A DNA stretch of 64,000 nt from Zanthoxylum bungeanum (Eukaryota; Streptophyta; Magnoliopsida; Sapindales; Rutaceae). A program made the position numbers and the translations under genes. The first letter of the stretch is position 1; the number at the start of each line of letters is the position of its first letter. The notes under the pieces were generated by a model that was not told where the DNA came from, did no database searches, and saw only the letters and a program-made list of their open reading frames with translations. Shown here in pieces: positions 21,132-32,498 of the stretch. Where the stretch lies: NCBI GenBank assembly GCA_019454045.1, contig SKCR01015019.1:1-64000 (forward strand). Direction: 5' to 3'.

Positions 21132-24100
21132 TCAAGCAAAGTACAACTTCAACCTGTCGACATTGATTGGTTCTGTGAATTCATTTCCCTCGAGGTCTGA
21201 CAACTTCACTGCTTCATTTCCTATGACTTTCTGAACGATGTAAAGTCCTTCCCAGTTAGGCCTGAATTTCCCTCTCGGATCTGTCGTCGACGGCCTCGAC
21301 TGCTTAAGTACCAAATCACCCTTTCTGATCTTTGTGGGACGTACTTTTTTGTTGAAGGCACGGGCTAGTCTCTTCTGATACAACTGCATGTGATGTAAGG
21401 CTCTTATCCTTTTCTCGTCCAGAAGTACTAACTGATCAAATCTCTGTGCGGCCCATTCTGACTCAGGTAACTCTGTCTCTGCTAATACCCTCATAGACTG
21501 TATTTCCATTTCTACTGGCAGTACCGCCTCCATCCCGTACACTAAAGAGTAAGGTGTTGCACCCGTTGCCGTTCTGACTGCCGTTCTGTACCCCCACAAA
21601 GCATACGGTAGTCTCTCAGCCCAATCCCTGCAGTTCTCTGTCATCTTAGCCAGAATTGTCTTTACAGTCTTGTTGGCTGCCTCAACTGCCCCATTCGCTT
21701 GTGGCCTGTAAGGTGATGACTTATGATGGCCTATCCCGTACCTTTGTAGCATTGCCTTTGTCTCTCCTTGAAACTGTACCCCATTGTCCGTGACCACGTG
21801 GTGTGGCATACCATACCGACAAATGAGGTTCCGTGCTATGAACTTGGCCATCTGTTTTACTGTAACGTTTCGGAACGACTCAGCTTCTACCCATTTTGAG
21901 AAGTAATCCACTGCTACTACTATGAAGCGATGCCCATTAGATGCATTCGGTCGAATTTCCCCGATCATGTCAATCCCCCATGCTGAGAACGGCCATGGCT
22001 CTGACAGCCCGTGCAACTCTGTATGCGGCAGATGACTCAGATTGCCATGTATCTGACAGTCGTGACAGTGCTTTACCATCCTTGCGCAGTCTGTCTCCAT
22101 AGTAGACCAATAAAACCCCTGTCTCACTATCTTGCGGGACAAGTTCAACCCATTCATGTGCGGACCACATACCCCGGCATGTACCTCTTCCATCACTTTC
22201 TGAGCTTCTTCTTTTCTCAAACATTTCAACTGAATGCCGTTTGCTTGCCTTTTGTACAGTTCCCCTTTTAAGATTACATACTGGGAAGCTAATTTCTGAA
22301 TGGCTATTCTGTCTTTTCTGCCTGCCCCTTCCGGGAGTTCACCATATTCCAAATACCTCTGGATGTCATAATACCAAGGTTTTCCATCGTCGAACTCAAC
22401 TCCCAGAATTCTTTCTATCTCATAAACAGGTCTGCTCGCTGTTGTCAGTATCAACGGTCTCATCACTAACTTTTCTGGATTTTCCCAAGTTGCTGCAAGT
22501 GTAGCCAATGCATCTGCCATCTGATTCTCTTCTCTCGGTAAGTGCTGAAACTTACACTCGGGGATAACCTGTGCCAACTTTCTGAGGTGAAAAAGGTAAG
22601 GTTTCAACCGTTCTTCTCTCAATTCCCATTCTCCTCGCATCTGCTGGACTACCAACATAGAATCTCCGTAGACCTCCACACTCCCGGCCTTCAAGGCTGT
22701 CAAACCAAAAGCACATGCTTCATACTCGGCCATGTTATTAGTCACTCTGAATGTCAACCTCTTGGCTAAAGGCAAAGTCTCCCCTTCGGGGGTTACTATC
22801 ACGATTCCAATTCCAGCTCCCTTGTAATTCACTGCTCCGTCGAAATACATCTTCCATCTCTGAACTGTTATTGCTTGGATCTCTTCATCTGGAAATTCAA
22901 ACTTATACTGATCCCCCTCAACAGGTTGCATTGCCAGAAACTCCGCTACTGCTCGTCCTTTGATCACTTTGGAGGTGAGATATTCAATGTCAAACTCTGT
23001 CAGCAATACCAACCATCTGCCCAACTTTCCCACTAGTGAAGGCACCGAATGAAGATACTTCAGAGGATTCTCCTTTGCCACTACCTGGATCTTGTATGAC
23101 TGGAAGTAATGCCGTAATTTTCTGGAAGCCCATACCACTGCAAGACAGATCTTCTCAACTTCTTGATACCGAGCCTCATACGGGAGCATCTTCTTACTCA
23201 GATAATAGACTGCATGTTCTACCCCCGTCTCATCTGCTGTACCATCATTCCCCCAGTGCTTCTGACTCTATAGACAAATACAATATCAAAGGTCTGCCCG
23301 GCCTCGGAGGTTTCAATACAGGAGGCTTTACCAAGTACTCTCTGATCTTGTCGAAGGCTGTCTGACACTGTTCATTCCATCTCACTGGCTGATCTTTTCT
23401 CAACAGTTTGAAGATAGGCTACATATGATGTCAACTTGGCGATGAACCGACTGATGTATTGAATCTTTCCCAAGAATGCTCTGACTTCTTTCTCTGTCTT
23501 CGGTGCAGGCATTTCTGTGATTGCCTTGATCTTCTCGGAGTCTACCTCTATTCCGCCCATTCCCACTGTATGACCAAGCAATTTCCCTGATGTCACCCCA
23601 AACACACATTTCTTGGGATTTAGCCGCAGGTTATATCTGTCAACTCTCTGAAGGAACCTTTCCAGTGCTTCAATATGCCCAACTCTTGTTTCTGATTTCA
23701 CCATCATGGCATCCACATACACCTCAATCTCTTTGTGCATTAAGTCATGGAAAAGTGTGGTGGCCATCCGCTGATAGGTAGCCCCCACATTCTTAAGCCC
23801 AAACGGCATAACCTTGTAACAATAAGTACCCCACTCGGTAACAAATGCAGTCTTGTGTTTATCTTCCTCAGCCATGAGAACCTGATTGTAACCTGAAAAT
23901 CCATCTGCAAATGAATACATAGCAGATAAAGCCGCACTATCGACCAGAACATCTATATGCGGCAGAGGAAAATCATCTTTCGGACAAGCCTTGTTGAGAT
24001 CTCTGTAATCTACACACATTCTGACTTTCCCATCTTTCTTCGGCACCGGCACTATATTAGCCAACCACTCTGGATATTTTACTACTTCCAGGAACCCCAC

Positions 24101-25375
24101 ATCTATCTGTTTCTTAACTTCCTCTCTGACTTTCTCAGCCCATTCTGGTCTCATCCGTCGGAGTTTCTGTTTTATTGGCCTCATATTCGGATAAGTTGGT
24201 ATCGTGTGCTGGGCAATGTTTCTGTCTACCCCAGGCATGTCCTCATAGGACCAAGTAAACACTTTGGCATATCTGACAACACTTCTACTTCTTCTAGTTT
24301 CTCCCTCTCTCTCTCGGAGGTTACTTCACTTGCAATCAGAATTTCCTTGGGGTTCTCAAGTGTACCCAAGTTAAATGCAGTAGTTCTGGCTGAACTGATA
24401 TCAAATATGCTTGACTCGTGCAGAGCAAATGGAAATGACTCAGGCAAGTAAGCAAAAGAAATGTCTTTATTATTGGATAATGCGGAAGTACATTCAAACA
24501 AATCAGGAAGATAAATGTCTTCATCATCTATAGACACTTCTTCCTCTGCAATCAGATCTTCCTCAGGCTTTTCATCATCTCCCAGAGTCAGGCTTTCCAA
24601 CTTCATCAATTCTTCTTCCCAATTCTCTGCTTCCACAGCTTCTTTAACCAGCGGCTTCTCACCCAACAAATCCTGGAAGATCTCAAACCTCAGTACCACA
24701 ATTCCATTAACTTCCACAGGTTCAGGCTCCCCTTGATATCCTGAAGCTCTCACAAAACATTCCATCAGTTTCAGGCCCTTTTTCTTGACCTTTGGCTTTT
24801 CTTCATCAGACTTATACCCTAAACCTTTCCGAGTGGTCTGTCCTCTGAAATCTGGCAATTTTGAACCTTCACCTGGTTCAAATTTCATTTTCTCCATAAT
24901 CCTAGCCACCCTAGGATCCACCCATTCCTCAAAAGTAGCTGACACCTGAAACCTTGTGAAAGGTTGTATCTCCAAGGCAGCCAAGGCATTATCTACCTCA
25001 GCCCGAATAGTAACAACTTCTCCGTCATACGGGAACTTGATCATTTAATGCAAACTGGAAGGCACGCCCCCAAGTTTGTGAAACCAAGGCCTTCCCAACA
25101 ATAAGGCAAAAATGGCTGGGATGTCCAGCACTGTGAACTCAACCTCATCTTCAATCGGTCCTACCTTGACCATAGCCACAAAGGTACCCTCAACTCCCCT
25201 TTTACTGTCATCGTAAGCTTTAATAGTCATACTGGAGGGGTCCAAGTCTGTTGCTTTCATACCCAATTTTGCTAGAATTTTCAGCGGGCACACATTGATG
25301 GACGAACCGTCATCCACCATTACACATGAAGTTTTCTTGCCCCTCACTTCGGCCCTGATAAATAAAGGCCTATTA
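21132..25375 (-). pseudogene. Tat-type pol: protease, RT, RNase H, second RNase H, integrase
   Basis: The protease (25375-25045) has VDDGSSINVCPLKIL and LLGRPWFH. A CAA-to-TAA stop follows at 25045, then a linker. RT (24262-23400) has VPKKDGKVRMCVDYRDLN and MPFGLKN, but the active site reads YVDAMM instead of YVDDMM (GCC at about 23710). 1-nt shifts lie near 24280, 23400 and 23270. The last frame of 685 codons (23189-21132) is open. It holds the end of gypsy RNase H (HYFQSYKI), the archaeal-type RNase H (MYFDGAVNYKGAG, NNMAEYEA, GDSMLVVQQ, ADALATLA), the zinc-binding HHCC region (HCHDCQIHG) and the integrase core (WGIDMIGE, VTDNGVQFQGE, PQANGAVEAANK). The second RNase H is the hallmark of the Tat clade. 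With RT mutated and frameshifts the enzyme is dead. Confidence 0.92.
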
Positions 25376-26239
25376 TGTCATTCTTTTACATTTACATATC
25401 AATTATAATATATTTTATATTCACTTCAGGGAATGATAAAAAGAAAAAAGAAATATAAGCGTCAATTAATATATTTGGAACTTCAGGTTCTCTTAAAAGT
25501 ATAAAAAGAAATATAAACGTCATAATAATAAAATTATACAAAACTAATTGCGAAGAAAAAAGAATATCATGCATATATTAGAACTTTAAGTTCATAAATA
25601 TTATATTATAGATTCAGAATTTCAGGTTTTGATGATAAATTTAAAACTGCATGTTTTAATCTAATGTTTAATTGATTGAGGTTAGAACTTCGGGTTCTAT
25701 AATTATTTTGTAGATCTAGAACTACAGGTTCTAATCTAATAATTAATTAATGAGTTTAAAATTTCGGGTTCTAATCTATCTCTTATACTTCATCATAATT
25801 ATAAAAGAAACTAAAATAAATTATAAAACAATAACAAAAAATATAGTTTTTATTTTCTGATGTGGATGATCCAAATTAATGACAACCACAAAGCATACTC
25901 ATAAAAATCATAGTAACAATATATTTAAAACATAACATAATGAATTTAGAACTACGAGTTCTAATTTTAAGATTTAAATTCAGAACTTTAGGTTGTGATT
26001 TATTTATACTGAAAAAAATTGACACGATAAGTTCTACCGGATAAATGTGAAATAAGATATTAAGCTTGATCATCAAATTAATAGCCGCACATTATTAACT
26101 CATTTAAAAAACAGTAAAGAAATTGGTCTATAAAAAAAAATTGACCAATTATCTATAGAACTGTAGCCAAAGAACACTTTTCTTTTATGCACTTCCATCA
26201 GTTAAAAGATGCAAGATATGGTGCATGTAAATGCAGTCC
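25376..26239 (-). other. Leader of the short-LTR copia element
   Basis: This AT-rich, noncoding stretch restarts the host copia element after the Tat-type block and continues at 27177-27345 beyond the MITE. No gag ORF is visible. It contains the palindromic repeat series described separately. Confidence 0.6.
25480..26040. repeat. Interspersed imperfect palindromes GAACTNCRGGTTC
   Basis: About eight to nine copies of a 14-16 bp imperfect palindrome lie 30-190 bp apart: GGAACTTCAGGTTCTC near 25479, TAGAACTTTAAGTTCAT near 25579, AGAATTTCAGGTTTT near 25616, TTAGAACTTCGGGTTCTA near 25684, TAGAACTACAGGTTCTA near 25718, AAAATTTCGGGTTCTA near 25759, TAGAACTACGAGTTCTA near 25947 and AGAACTTTAGGTTGT near 25982. 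Each could form a short RNA hairpin. They lie in a copia leader. Confidence 0.8.
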
Positions 26240-27168
26240 CAGTGGCGTATCCAGAAATTTCAGTCAGTGGGGGATAAATTTTTTTTCTTACCAAAAAAAT
26301 ATATAATGAATTCATACATATTTTTGAAATTATAAGATGATCTCTATACTTTTGATAATTATGAAATAGTCCATAGTTTCTAAACTTATAAATTAACCCA
26401 AAATTTTCAGAATTATATTTTTATCCATAAATTCTAAAAATACTAATTTATCATAAAAATTTAAGTAAATATTTATTTTTAAAATTATGTATCTTAAGTT
26501 TATGTAGTATATTATATACTAAATTTCTGCTAATTTATTGTAGATTTAATCACTTTTTTAATTAAATTATTAAAAAGTCTAGTACTAAAATGTAATATTT
26601 GTGCTTTGAACAACTATAAATAAAAATAAATTTACAAAAATATATACAAAATAATTATATTTATATTAATATGTGAATATTTTACACATAACAACTATAC
26701 ACGATGTGGTTTAGTAAAAGAATCACTACAAATATATCAATAAATTAGAAGATCAATAACTAAACCTAAGTATATATAAATATAGTTATAGTTATAGTTA
26801 TTTTTATTTTTATTTAAATGTAATGGAATATCTATTCTTTTGCAAATGGAAAAACACATAAATGAGTGGATTTAAAATGAAAAATAGTCAATTACCTATA
26901 CACATACAAATTAAATATAATTATTTTATATATGTTTAAGAAATATGATTGATGCAAAAGTGTATTGTAATTTTTTTAACTAATTTGGGCTTGAGCCTAC
27001 ATATTATATTAAAAAATACAACTCAAAAAATTAATAAATAATGTATTTATGGGTGTTATTTAATTATTTAGATTTTCTAATATACATAATTTATAAAAAA
27101 AAAAAAAAAAATTAGTGGGCCCAGCGGGGGCAACTGCCCCCACTGGGCCCTTAGTGGCTCCGCCACTG
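26240..27168. mobile_element. hAT-like MITE
   Basis: The ends are CAGTGGCGTATCCAG (left) and TGGCTCCGCCACTG (right), an inverted pair with CAGTGGCG/CGCCACTG outermost. The 8 bp TGCAGTCC is duplicated at 26232-26239 and 27169-27176. The 929-bp interior is AT-rich and noncoding. Near the right end an inverted GGGGGCAACTGCCCCC block (27125-27142) could form a hairpin. Confidence 0.92.
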
Positions 27169-27345
27169 TGCAGTCCCACACGAAACCAAGGCAACAGTCA
27201 AGTAAAAACAAATATCAACCAACAAAATTGATATTTACCATCACTGCATCCATAGTCCATACTCCATCAGATTTAAAGAAGAACGTGTGCGAAATTGCAG
27301 GTTTCGCTTTTATCATATTTGATCAGAATGAAATAAGATCAATTC

Positions 27346-27357
27346 GTGCTGATAACG
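27346..27357 (-). promoter_or_regulatory. Primer binding site of the short-LTR copia element
   Basis: The element strand reads CGTTATCAGCAC directly after the LTR end at 27358. TATCAGCACG-type sites, complementary to an internal part of initiator tRNA-Met, occur in some plant copia lineages; that tRNA identity is from memory. Confidence 0.6.
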
Positions 27358-27559
27358 TGTTATAAAATAAGATAAAAATAGAAGAAGATAAAAATAAATT
27401 AGAAAGCTGAAAACTTTTCTTATTGATTCTGAATGAATTTATTATATAAGATTTGCTATATATTTATAAAGATATATTATGTTAAGATCATTATAATTAA
27501 GCAATGTGAGACCAACTAAAATATTAAATAAAGTGTAAGGGATTGTCTAATTTATAACA
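27358..27559 (-). repeat. 5' LTR of the short-LTR copia element
   Basis: It starts TGTTATAAAATAAG and ends CTAATTTATAACA, followed by the TSD AATAT. It is the better preserved partner of 15810-16010. Confidence 0.87.
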
Positions 27560-27564
27560 AATAT

Positions 27565-28061
27565 TGAGTTTTGATTATCACGTGTATTAATAAAATTGTA
27601 CGTTTGTGTTTTATTTTAAAAACAAATAATCCATGTTTTGCAAAAGATCTAAACACAATCAAAAAGTATCTTATACAAATAAAAATTTTATTGTGAAATC
27701 TACTCATTACCCAAGAAATTTGACAAATCTCTCTATTCTCTTGCGAACTAAGATAAGTTTCCCTCGATTTTTTTTTCATTTTTGTTTCAAAATCTTCATT
27801 TTAATCATATTAAATAATAAAACTCAATGTTTGCCATCATTTGTCATTAAATAAAATTATTGTATGTAAATTCAAGACACGCACAGACTACTTGTTTTTA
27901 GGATTTATTTATACGTGACATTCTTTGTATTCAACCTTCACTATTATAATAGTAAAATATAATTTAGAGTTGAAATAATTTTTTATTTCATTATTTCCCT
28001 GTAATCAAATTTTAATTTATTTTATTAAAATAATCCACACACTTATTAAAATCCAATGAAA
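27565..28061. other. AT-rich spacer, no gene seen
   Basis: AT-rich DNA between the copia TSD and the CACTA element. No supported feature. Confidence 0.6.
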
Positions 28062-28079
28062 TACCACTAAAAAAATTAT

Positions 28080-28470
28080 GCCCTTTAGCGTGGAAACTAA
28101 TCGACGCAAAAATCCACAGTTTCGATGCAAATTTACATTAGCGTCGAATTAATTAGACACAAAAATTGGACGCCGAACATCGACGAGAATAATATTTAGC
28201 GTCGAAACAAAGATATTCGACGCTAAAAACTTCATTTTGCGTCCAATGTATTTCGACGCTAAATTAAATTTTCTGACGCTATAGGTTAGATATTGCGACG
28301 AAATAATTCGACGCTAAAGCGTCGTTTAGTTTCGACGTTAAAGTATATTAAAAAAAATAATATTTGTATACTTACAGCGGCGATTCTTTTACTATTAGCG
28401 TCGAATATAGTCGACGCCAAAAACACATTTATCGTCGACTAGTTTGACGAAAATAGTTAAAAAAAATTAT
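28080..28470. repeat. CACTA subterminal repeats
   Basis: More than ten copies in both orientations of a motif around TTTAGCGTCGAA / TTCGACGCTAAA (for example near 28140, 28198, 28217, 28250, 28301, 28314 and 28397). In En/Spm, subterminal repeats are bound by the element's own regulatory protein (TNPA); the same use is inferred here. Confidence 0.8.
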
Positions 28471-28566
28471 TAATTTACTGTTTTTTGGTCTAAAATAATT
28501 AATTTAATATTTATTATAATAATTATTTTATTATTATATTGAAATTTTTTTTAGAAAAAATACATA

Positions 28567-30125
28567 TTATATTAAAACTATTTGTTCAAAATGTTTATAC
28601 AAATGGATATAAAATTTATTGCTACTGTGATGGGGGACGCTCGAGTCCGATGCACCCTGACTGAGTGAGGCCTCCAACATCTGGCGGAAAGCCAGCATTT
28701 GCTGTTCGAACTGTTCCATCTTCTTCTCGTGGTCCACCTTGACCTGTTGTAGCACCTCCTTAGTCTTCTTCAGCTCGTCTCGGGTGGTGACTAGCTGGTC
28801 TTGGGTGGTGGTTAGCCGGTCTTGGGTGGTGGCTAGCTGGTCTTGGGTGGTGACTAACTGGTCTCGAAGAGAGGAGGCATTGTCCGAATTAATAGTATTG
28901 CATGTAGATGACGTCGGCTTCTTACGAGTGTCAAGGCCAACGTTGTAAGCTGTCTGATTCTTGAAAACCAATTGCGACAACTGCTCATCTGGTATCGGGT
29001 CGGACCATGTCTCCTGAGTTTGATGTTGGAGTTCCATCATTTCGTTCTGTTTAAAAAAAAAGTTAATGTTATAATTTTTTTAGAAAAAATTAACATATAT
29101 AATAATAATTATTTTATTTTAAAAACTGAAACTTACATAGCAGCGTTCAGCTTCTTCATTTATCCATTTGTTTTTCTCATTGTAATGCGTCACTCGGAAA
29201 AAATCTGGAAATGATTGCACCTCATATGTGTTACTCTGTTAAAAACAGAAAATAAATTCAGTATTATTCCACATTAGTAAAAACAATGAACTGTTATATT
29301 TTACGTTAGGATATATTTACCTCAGAATGTTCGGCACGATGTTGGATAAATGGCTTCGAACCTCCACGGTGGTTAAAACGCAAGTGACTTTGATTTTCGG
29401 CATTTGCGTGACATTTATCCTGCATTTACCAACACTGTAAGTACCGAAAACAAAGACAATTATAAATTTCCGTTTATTTCAAAATTTACCTCGTGTTTTT
29501 TTGCTAGACCAAAGCTTACATAAGAATGTCCAGTCTTGCTCCTCTATAAAATCAGGCTTATGTTGTGGAACATCTGAAGGTTCATGTTCGTCGAATATTG
29601 GTTTCAGGACTTTTGTCCTATAATCCTTATAACATTTCCCCATGTGGTAGTCAATATACTGTTGGACATTCACTTTGGTCAGATCGAAGTCGAACCACTC
29701 CTATAGGAATAGCAACCGAGTTAAAATAAGTATAAAATAAAAATGTTAACTAACAAACAATATCGAAAACTTAATACCGTACGAAAACTCACAAGTAGCG
29801 AAGAGAATAGCTGGTTGATTTTCGTCTCCCACGGTATCTTTCTCCAAGAAACGTAGTTTTGGGGAGCTTCAAACCGAGCTGTAGCTCCTATGGCTCTAGT
29901 AAACGCTGAATTATGTTGTCTGACTTGACATTGTCCATCATCTGATATCTCAATCCGGATATGACCGTGAGCCTTAACGTGCTTAGCCAACCCCATGCCA
30001 CGGGTGCGTCCTCGACCCTTCGCTGTACTGGACTCACCTGTGCTAGCAGAGACTCCATCAGGGCCAGTTGTCATTGCTGATGTAGATGGAGTCGTATTAG
30101 CCCATCTGCGATTGCCCGATGCCAT
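28567..30125 (-). pseudogene. TNP1/Ptta-type CACTA transposase-associated gene, five exons, nearly intact
   Basis: Proposed exons on the minus strand are 30125-29793, 29700-29490, 29419-29321, 29235-29137 and 29046-28567, all with GT-AG introns. The start ATG gives MASGNRRW. Exon 1 has a basic TAKGRGRTRGMG stretch and exon 2 has FIEEQDWTFLCKLWSS, typical of the plant Ptta/En/Spm family (Pfam PF03004 by recollection). Exon 4 has KWINEEAERC. Exon 5 has heptad-like TTQDQL repeats, predicting a coiled coil. In exon 2 a run of seven A near 29498 puts exon 3 out of frame; six A would restore it, so this is either a real frameshift or a homopolymer error. The product probably binds the subterminal repeats or acts as a transposase cofactor in the nucleus. 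Confidence 0.75.
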
Positions 30126-30413
30126 CTGCAAAAACACACAAAGTTAGTAAACTTCTTGTGGAACATTTTCTTTTCCAAGTGAAATCCCCTAGTATATGAA
30201 AGAGTGAAAAAATGCTTTCGTTGCATGTATTTAATTTATTTGGGGCTAAGAAATCGACTAAAAATGATTTCACTTAACAGCTATAAGATATCCCTTTGAA
30301 AGTAGTGCAAGACTAAGACATATGAAGACCAAACAGATGACACACAATAGAAGGTACAAATCATGAAGGCCATTTCTTTCATCCATGTCACAATAAAGGG
30401 TCCCCACTTCCTG

Positions 30414-30417
<4 letters not shown>

Positions 30418-30472
<55 letters not shown>
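30418..30472. repeat. (TA)n microsatellite
   Basis: About 27 uninterrupted TA units. Confidence 0.95.
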
Positions 30473-30474
<2 letters not shown>

Positions 30475-30802
30475 CACATCAATTTGGGCTCTCATTAATT
30501 GACATGCTAACTACCATATGAACCAAAGAAACCGAATCCATGAAGATAACTCACTCAGATCACAAATATATAGCAAACCAACAAATTACTGCAAGTACTC
30601 ATTCAAGATAATAAATTAACAATTCACACATTCTGGACACAGAGTTATATACCCAAATTCAGGGATTCATATTATCAACATATGGATTGCTACTTATTAT
30701 CATACTATCTAAAAAAGATAACCCAAGATTAACTGCACAAAGATTCATCAAACGTTGATGATGAGTGTCCAGAACAGCAGCAAAATGCTGCTGTTCTGGA
30801 CA

Positions 30803-30926
30803 TTCATCATCATCATCATGAAATTATCATCATCATCATCATCAATACCATCATCAAAACCATGAAATTAGCATCATCATCATCATCAATACCATGAAAT
30901 TATCATCATCATCATCATCAAATTAT
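30803..30926. repeat. Interrupted (ATC/CAT)n microsatellite
   Basis: Four blocks of CATCATCAT repeats separated by ATGAAATTA or AATACCATG linkers; the linkers themselves recur. Confidence 0.9.
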
Positions 30927-31204
30927 CATTCACTCGACACACACTCACACACTGCCAACTAACTCATTCACCGACAAAAGCCAAACCAACCTACCCTCCA
31001 CTAAGCCGAAATTACCAACCAACAAACACAAAACAAAGTAAGCAGCCCCCACCCAAAACAAAAAACAAAAAAATCCTTTAAAGCAGTGTTTGATTTGAAA
31101 ACTTACCTTTAAAGCAGACGTCGTCTGGAGATTGCTGAGAGAATAATTTGCTTTGCTGCAAATTAACAACACAGAGCCGAGAATAAGGTGAAACTGGTTT
31201 TAGG

Positions 31205-31410
31205 GATTTACGGGACTTTTAGCGTCGAATTAATTTGCTTTTAGCGTCGCATATTTCGACGCTAAAAAGTAGCGGTACTTAATGAATTTTTTTTGGGGAA
31301 ATAAAAGTTTTACCTTTAGCGTCCAAATATTTCAATCGACGCTAAAGGTTAACTTTTAGCGTCGACATTATATTTCGACGCTAAATTTCATTATTTTAGC
31401 ATCGAATATG
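31205..31410. repeat. Internal cluster of CACTA subterminal-type motifs
   Basis: At least six copies of TTTAGCGTCGA or its complement (near 31218, 31240, 31252, 31315, 31353 and 31372), arranged partly as inverted pairs. They lie between the stop of the TNPD fragment and the TNP1-type gene, not at a transposon end. No TAGTG terminus is found beside them. Confidence 0.75.
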
Positions 31411-31538
31411 ATAAATTATTTTAATAATAACAAAAACTAACATTCAACCGATGTACATGACAACAACAACACCAATCAACAATCAAATTTATAAAAATAG
31501 TAAAAATTAATCATGCATCACGTAGTATACTAACTAGA

Positions 31539-32498
31539 TTAGTCACTATTATCTTCGGTATTTGAGGATTCATGACTTGACTCGAAGTCATCTTCAGTGT
31601 CAAATTCTTCTTCAATTGCTACTTCCACGCTAACTTCAGAATGAGGAATTATCTCAACGTCTGTATTATCTCGAGTTAATGTGATATTTTCAGGAACGGT
31701 GACATTTGGTACATGAAATATCTGTTCAGGAACTTCGAAGTTGTCAGAGACTTCTTGTGTATCATATGATATTTCAACACTATATTTCTCCTGTGTGTCC
31801 CAAATGCCCCTATGTTGTAACTTTTCTACCACCATCCATCCATTTCCTAACTTTGGATCAGATATATATATCACTGATTGTGCTTGGGTACAAAAAATAT
31901 ATGGATCATTCTTGTACCAAAAACGTTGAACATTAATTGACGTTAGATGATTACTAACTTGAATTCTCCTCTTTCTGGCATTTGTGTCAAACCACTTGCA
32001 TTCGAATAGCATAATATGTCGTCTGGGTCTGTATATCAACTCAATGATTGATTGCAACACTCTGTAGAAGTCAATAATATCTGAGCCATGTTCTCATTGG
32101 ACTACAATTCCATAATTATGAGTCACATGAGCAACATCTCGCTGTTCGGTACGAAATCTAACTCCATTCACAATGCATCCACTGTATTCATAAGCCTGCT
32201 TTTGAGGCCCATAATCCAAGGAAACCAACGAGGATGACGAGTCCAATTGACCATTTTTCACTTGGTTGTTTATCTAACAATGAAAGAAATATATGTGTTA
32301 ATATAACAAAATGAAATATTTAATGTTAGGATAAAAATAAATATACAATGTTAGGCCTTACAGTTGTCTCAAACCATTTAGGAAATTCTTTTTTGTGTGT
32401 TCCATCAACATTATGGTCACCACCACATTGTAGCATTGTAATATATTGCCTACAAAAAATGAGTTAGGTTAATGTATGGCAAAAAACAATATAGTTAT
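31539..32498 (-). pseudogene. CACTA TNPD transposase, C-terminal part (DUF4216-type)
   Basis: On the minus strand an exon ending ...EFPKWFETT (32362 upward) is joined by a GT-AG intron (32361-32274, 88 nt) to an exon with EYSGCIVNGVRF, LFECKWFDTNARKRR, INVQRFWYKNDPYIFCTQ and KLGNGWMVVEKLQHRGIWD. This is the C-terminal DUF4216 region of plant CACTA TNPD transposases (family name from memory). A TGA interrupts the second exon after NYGIVVQ (near 32098). The acidic tail ends at 31539. Everything upstream, including the catalytic domain, is cut off by the LTR insertion at 32499. Confidence 0.82.

Larger units (their letters stand above)
17288..25375 (-). mobile_element. Tat-type (dual RNase H) Ty3/gypsy element, circularly permuted remnant
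   Basis: Reading the minus strand from 25375: protease, RT, gypsy RNase H, second (archaeal-type) RNase H, integrase, tandem repeats, PPT (20290-20302), a single LTR (17395-20289), PBS (17380-17389) and about 90 bp of leader. The second RNase H domain identifies the Tat lineage (Ogre/Retand group). A normal element would read LTR-PBS-leader-gag-PR-...-PPT-LTR. Here one LTR sits between the PPT and the PBS, and gag is absent. Neither outer edge is an LTR end. This fits a one-LTR circle opened in gag or leader, or a deleted tandem. Confidence 0.75.
15810..27559 (-). mobile_element. Ty1/copia element with short LTRs, heavily interrupted
   Basis: LTRs of about 200 bp lie at 15810-16010 and 27358-27559 in the same orientation, and the TSD AATAT flanks them at 15805-15809 and 27560-27564. 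On the minus strand the order is LTR, PBS, leader, (gap), RT-RNase H remains, PPT, LTR. The gag, protease, integrase and N-terminal RT region is gone. Its place (17288-25375) is taken by a rearranged Tat-type element, and a hAT-like MITE sits in the leader. The LTRs differ at many positions and are shorter in matched length than those of the younger elements, so this is an older insertion. Confidence 0.85.
30126..31200. other. Intergenic region of the CACTA element with microsatellites
   Basis: Noncoding DNA upstream of the TNP1-type gene. It holds a (TA)n tract of about 54 bp (30418-30472) and several (ATC)n blocks (30805-30925), plus an inverted CAGAACAGCAGCA / TGCTGCTGTTCTG pair (30769-30798) that could form a hairpin. 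Confidence 0.7.
28065..32498 (-). mobile_element. CACTA (En/Spm-type) transposon, 5' part lost or displaced
   Basis: The end CACTAAAAAAATTATGCCC begins at 28065 after a possible 3-bp TSD (TAC). It is followed by an array of TTTAGCGTCGA-type subterminal repeats. On the minus strand the C-terminal part of a TNPD transposase (to 31539) precedes a TNP1-type gene (30125-28567), the usual two-gene content of plant CACTA elements. The element is cut at 32498 by the Athila-type LTR. I could not find its other CACTA end or the matching TSD in the window. Confidence 0.8.

Noticed and set aside
31200..31540. A second CACTA transposon end
   Set aside because: The motif cluster looks terminal, but no TAGTG/CACTA terminus is present nearby and coding order fits one element.
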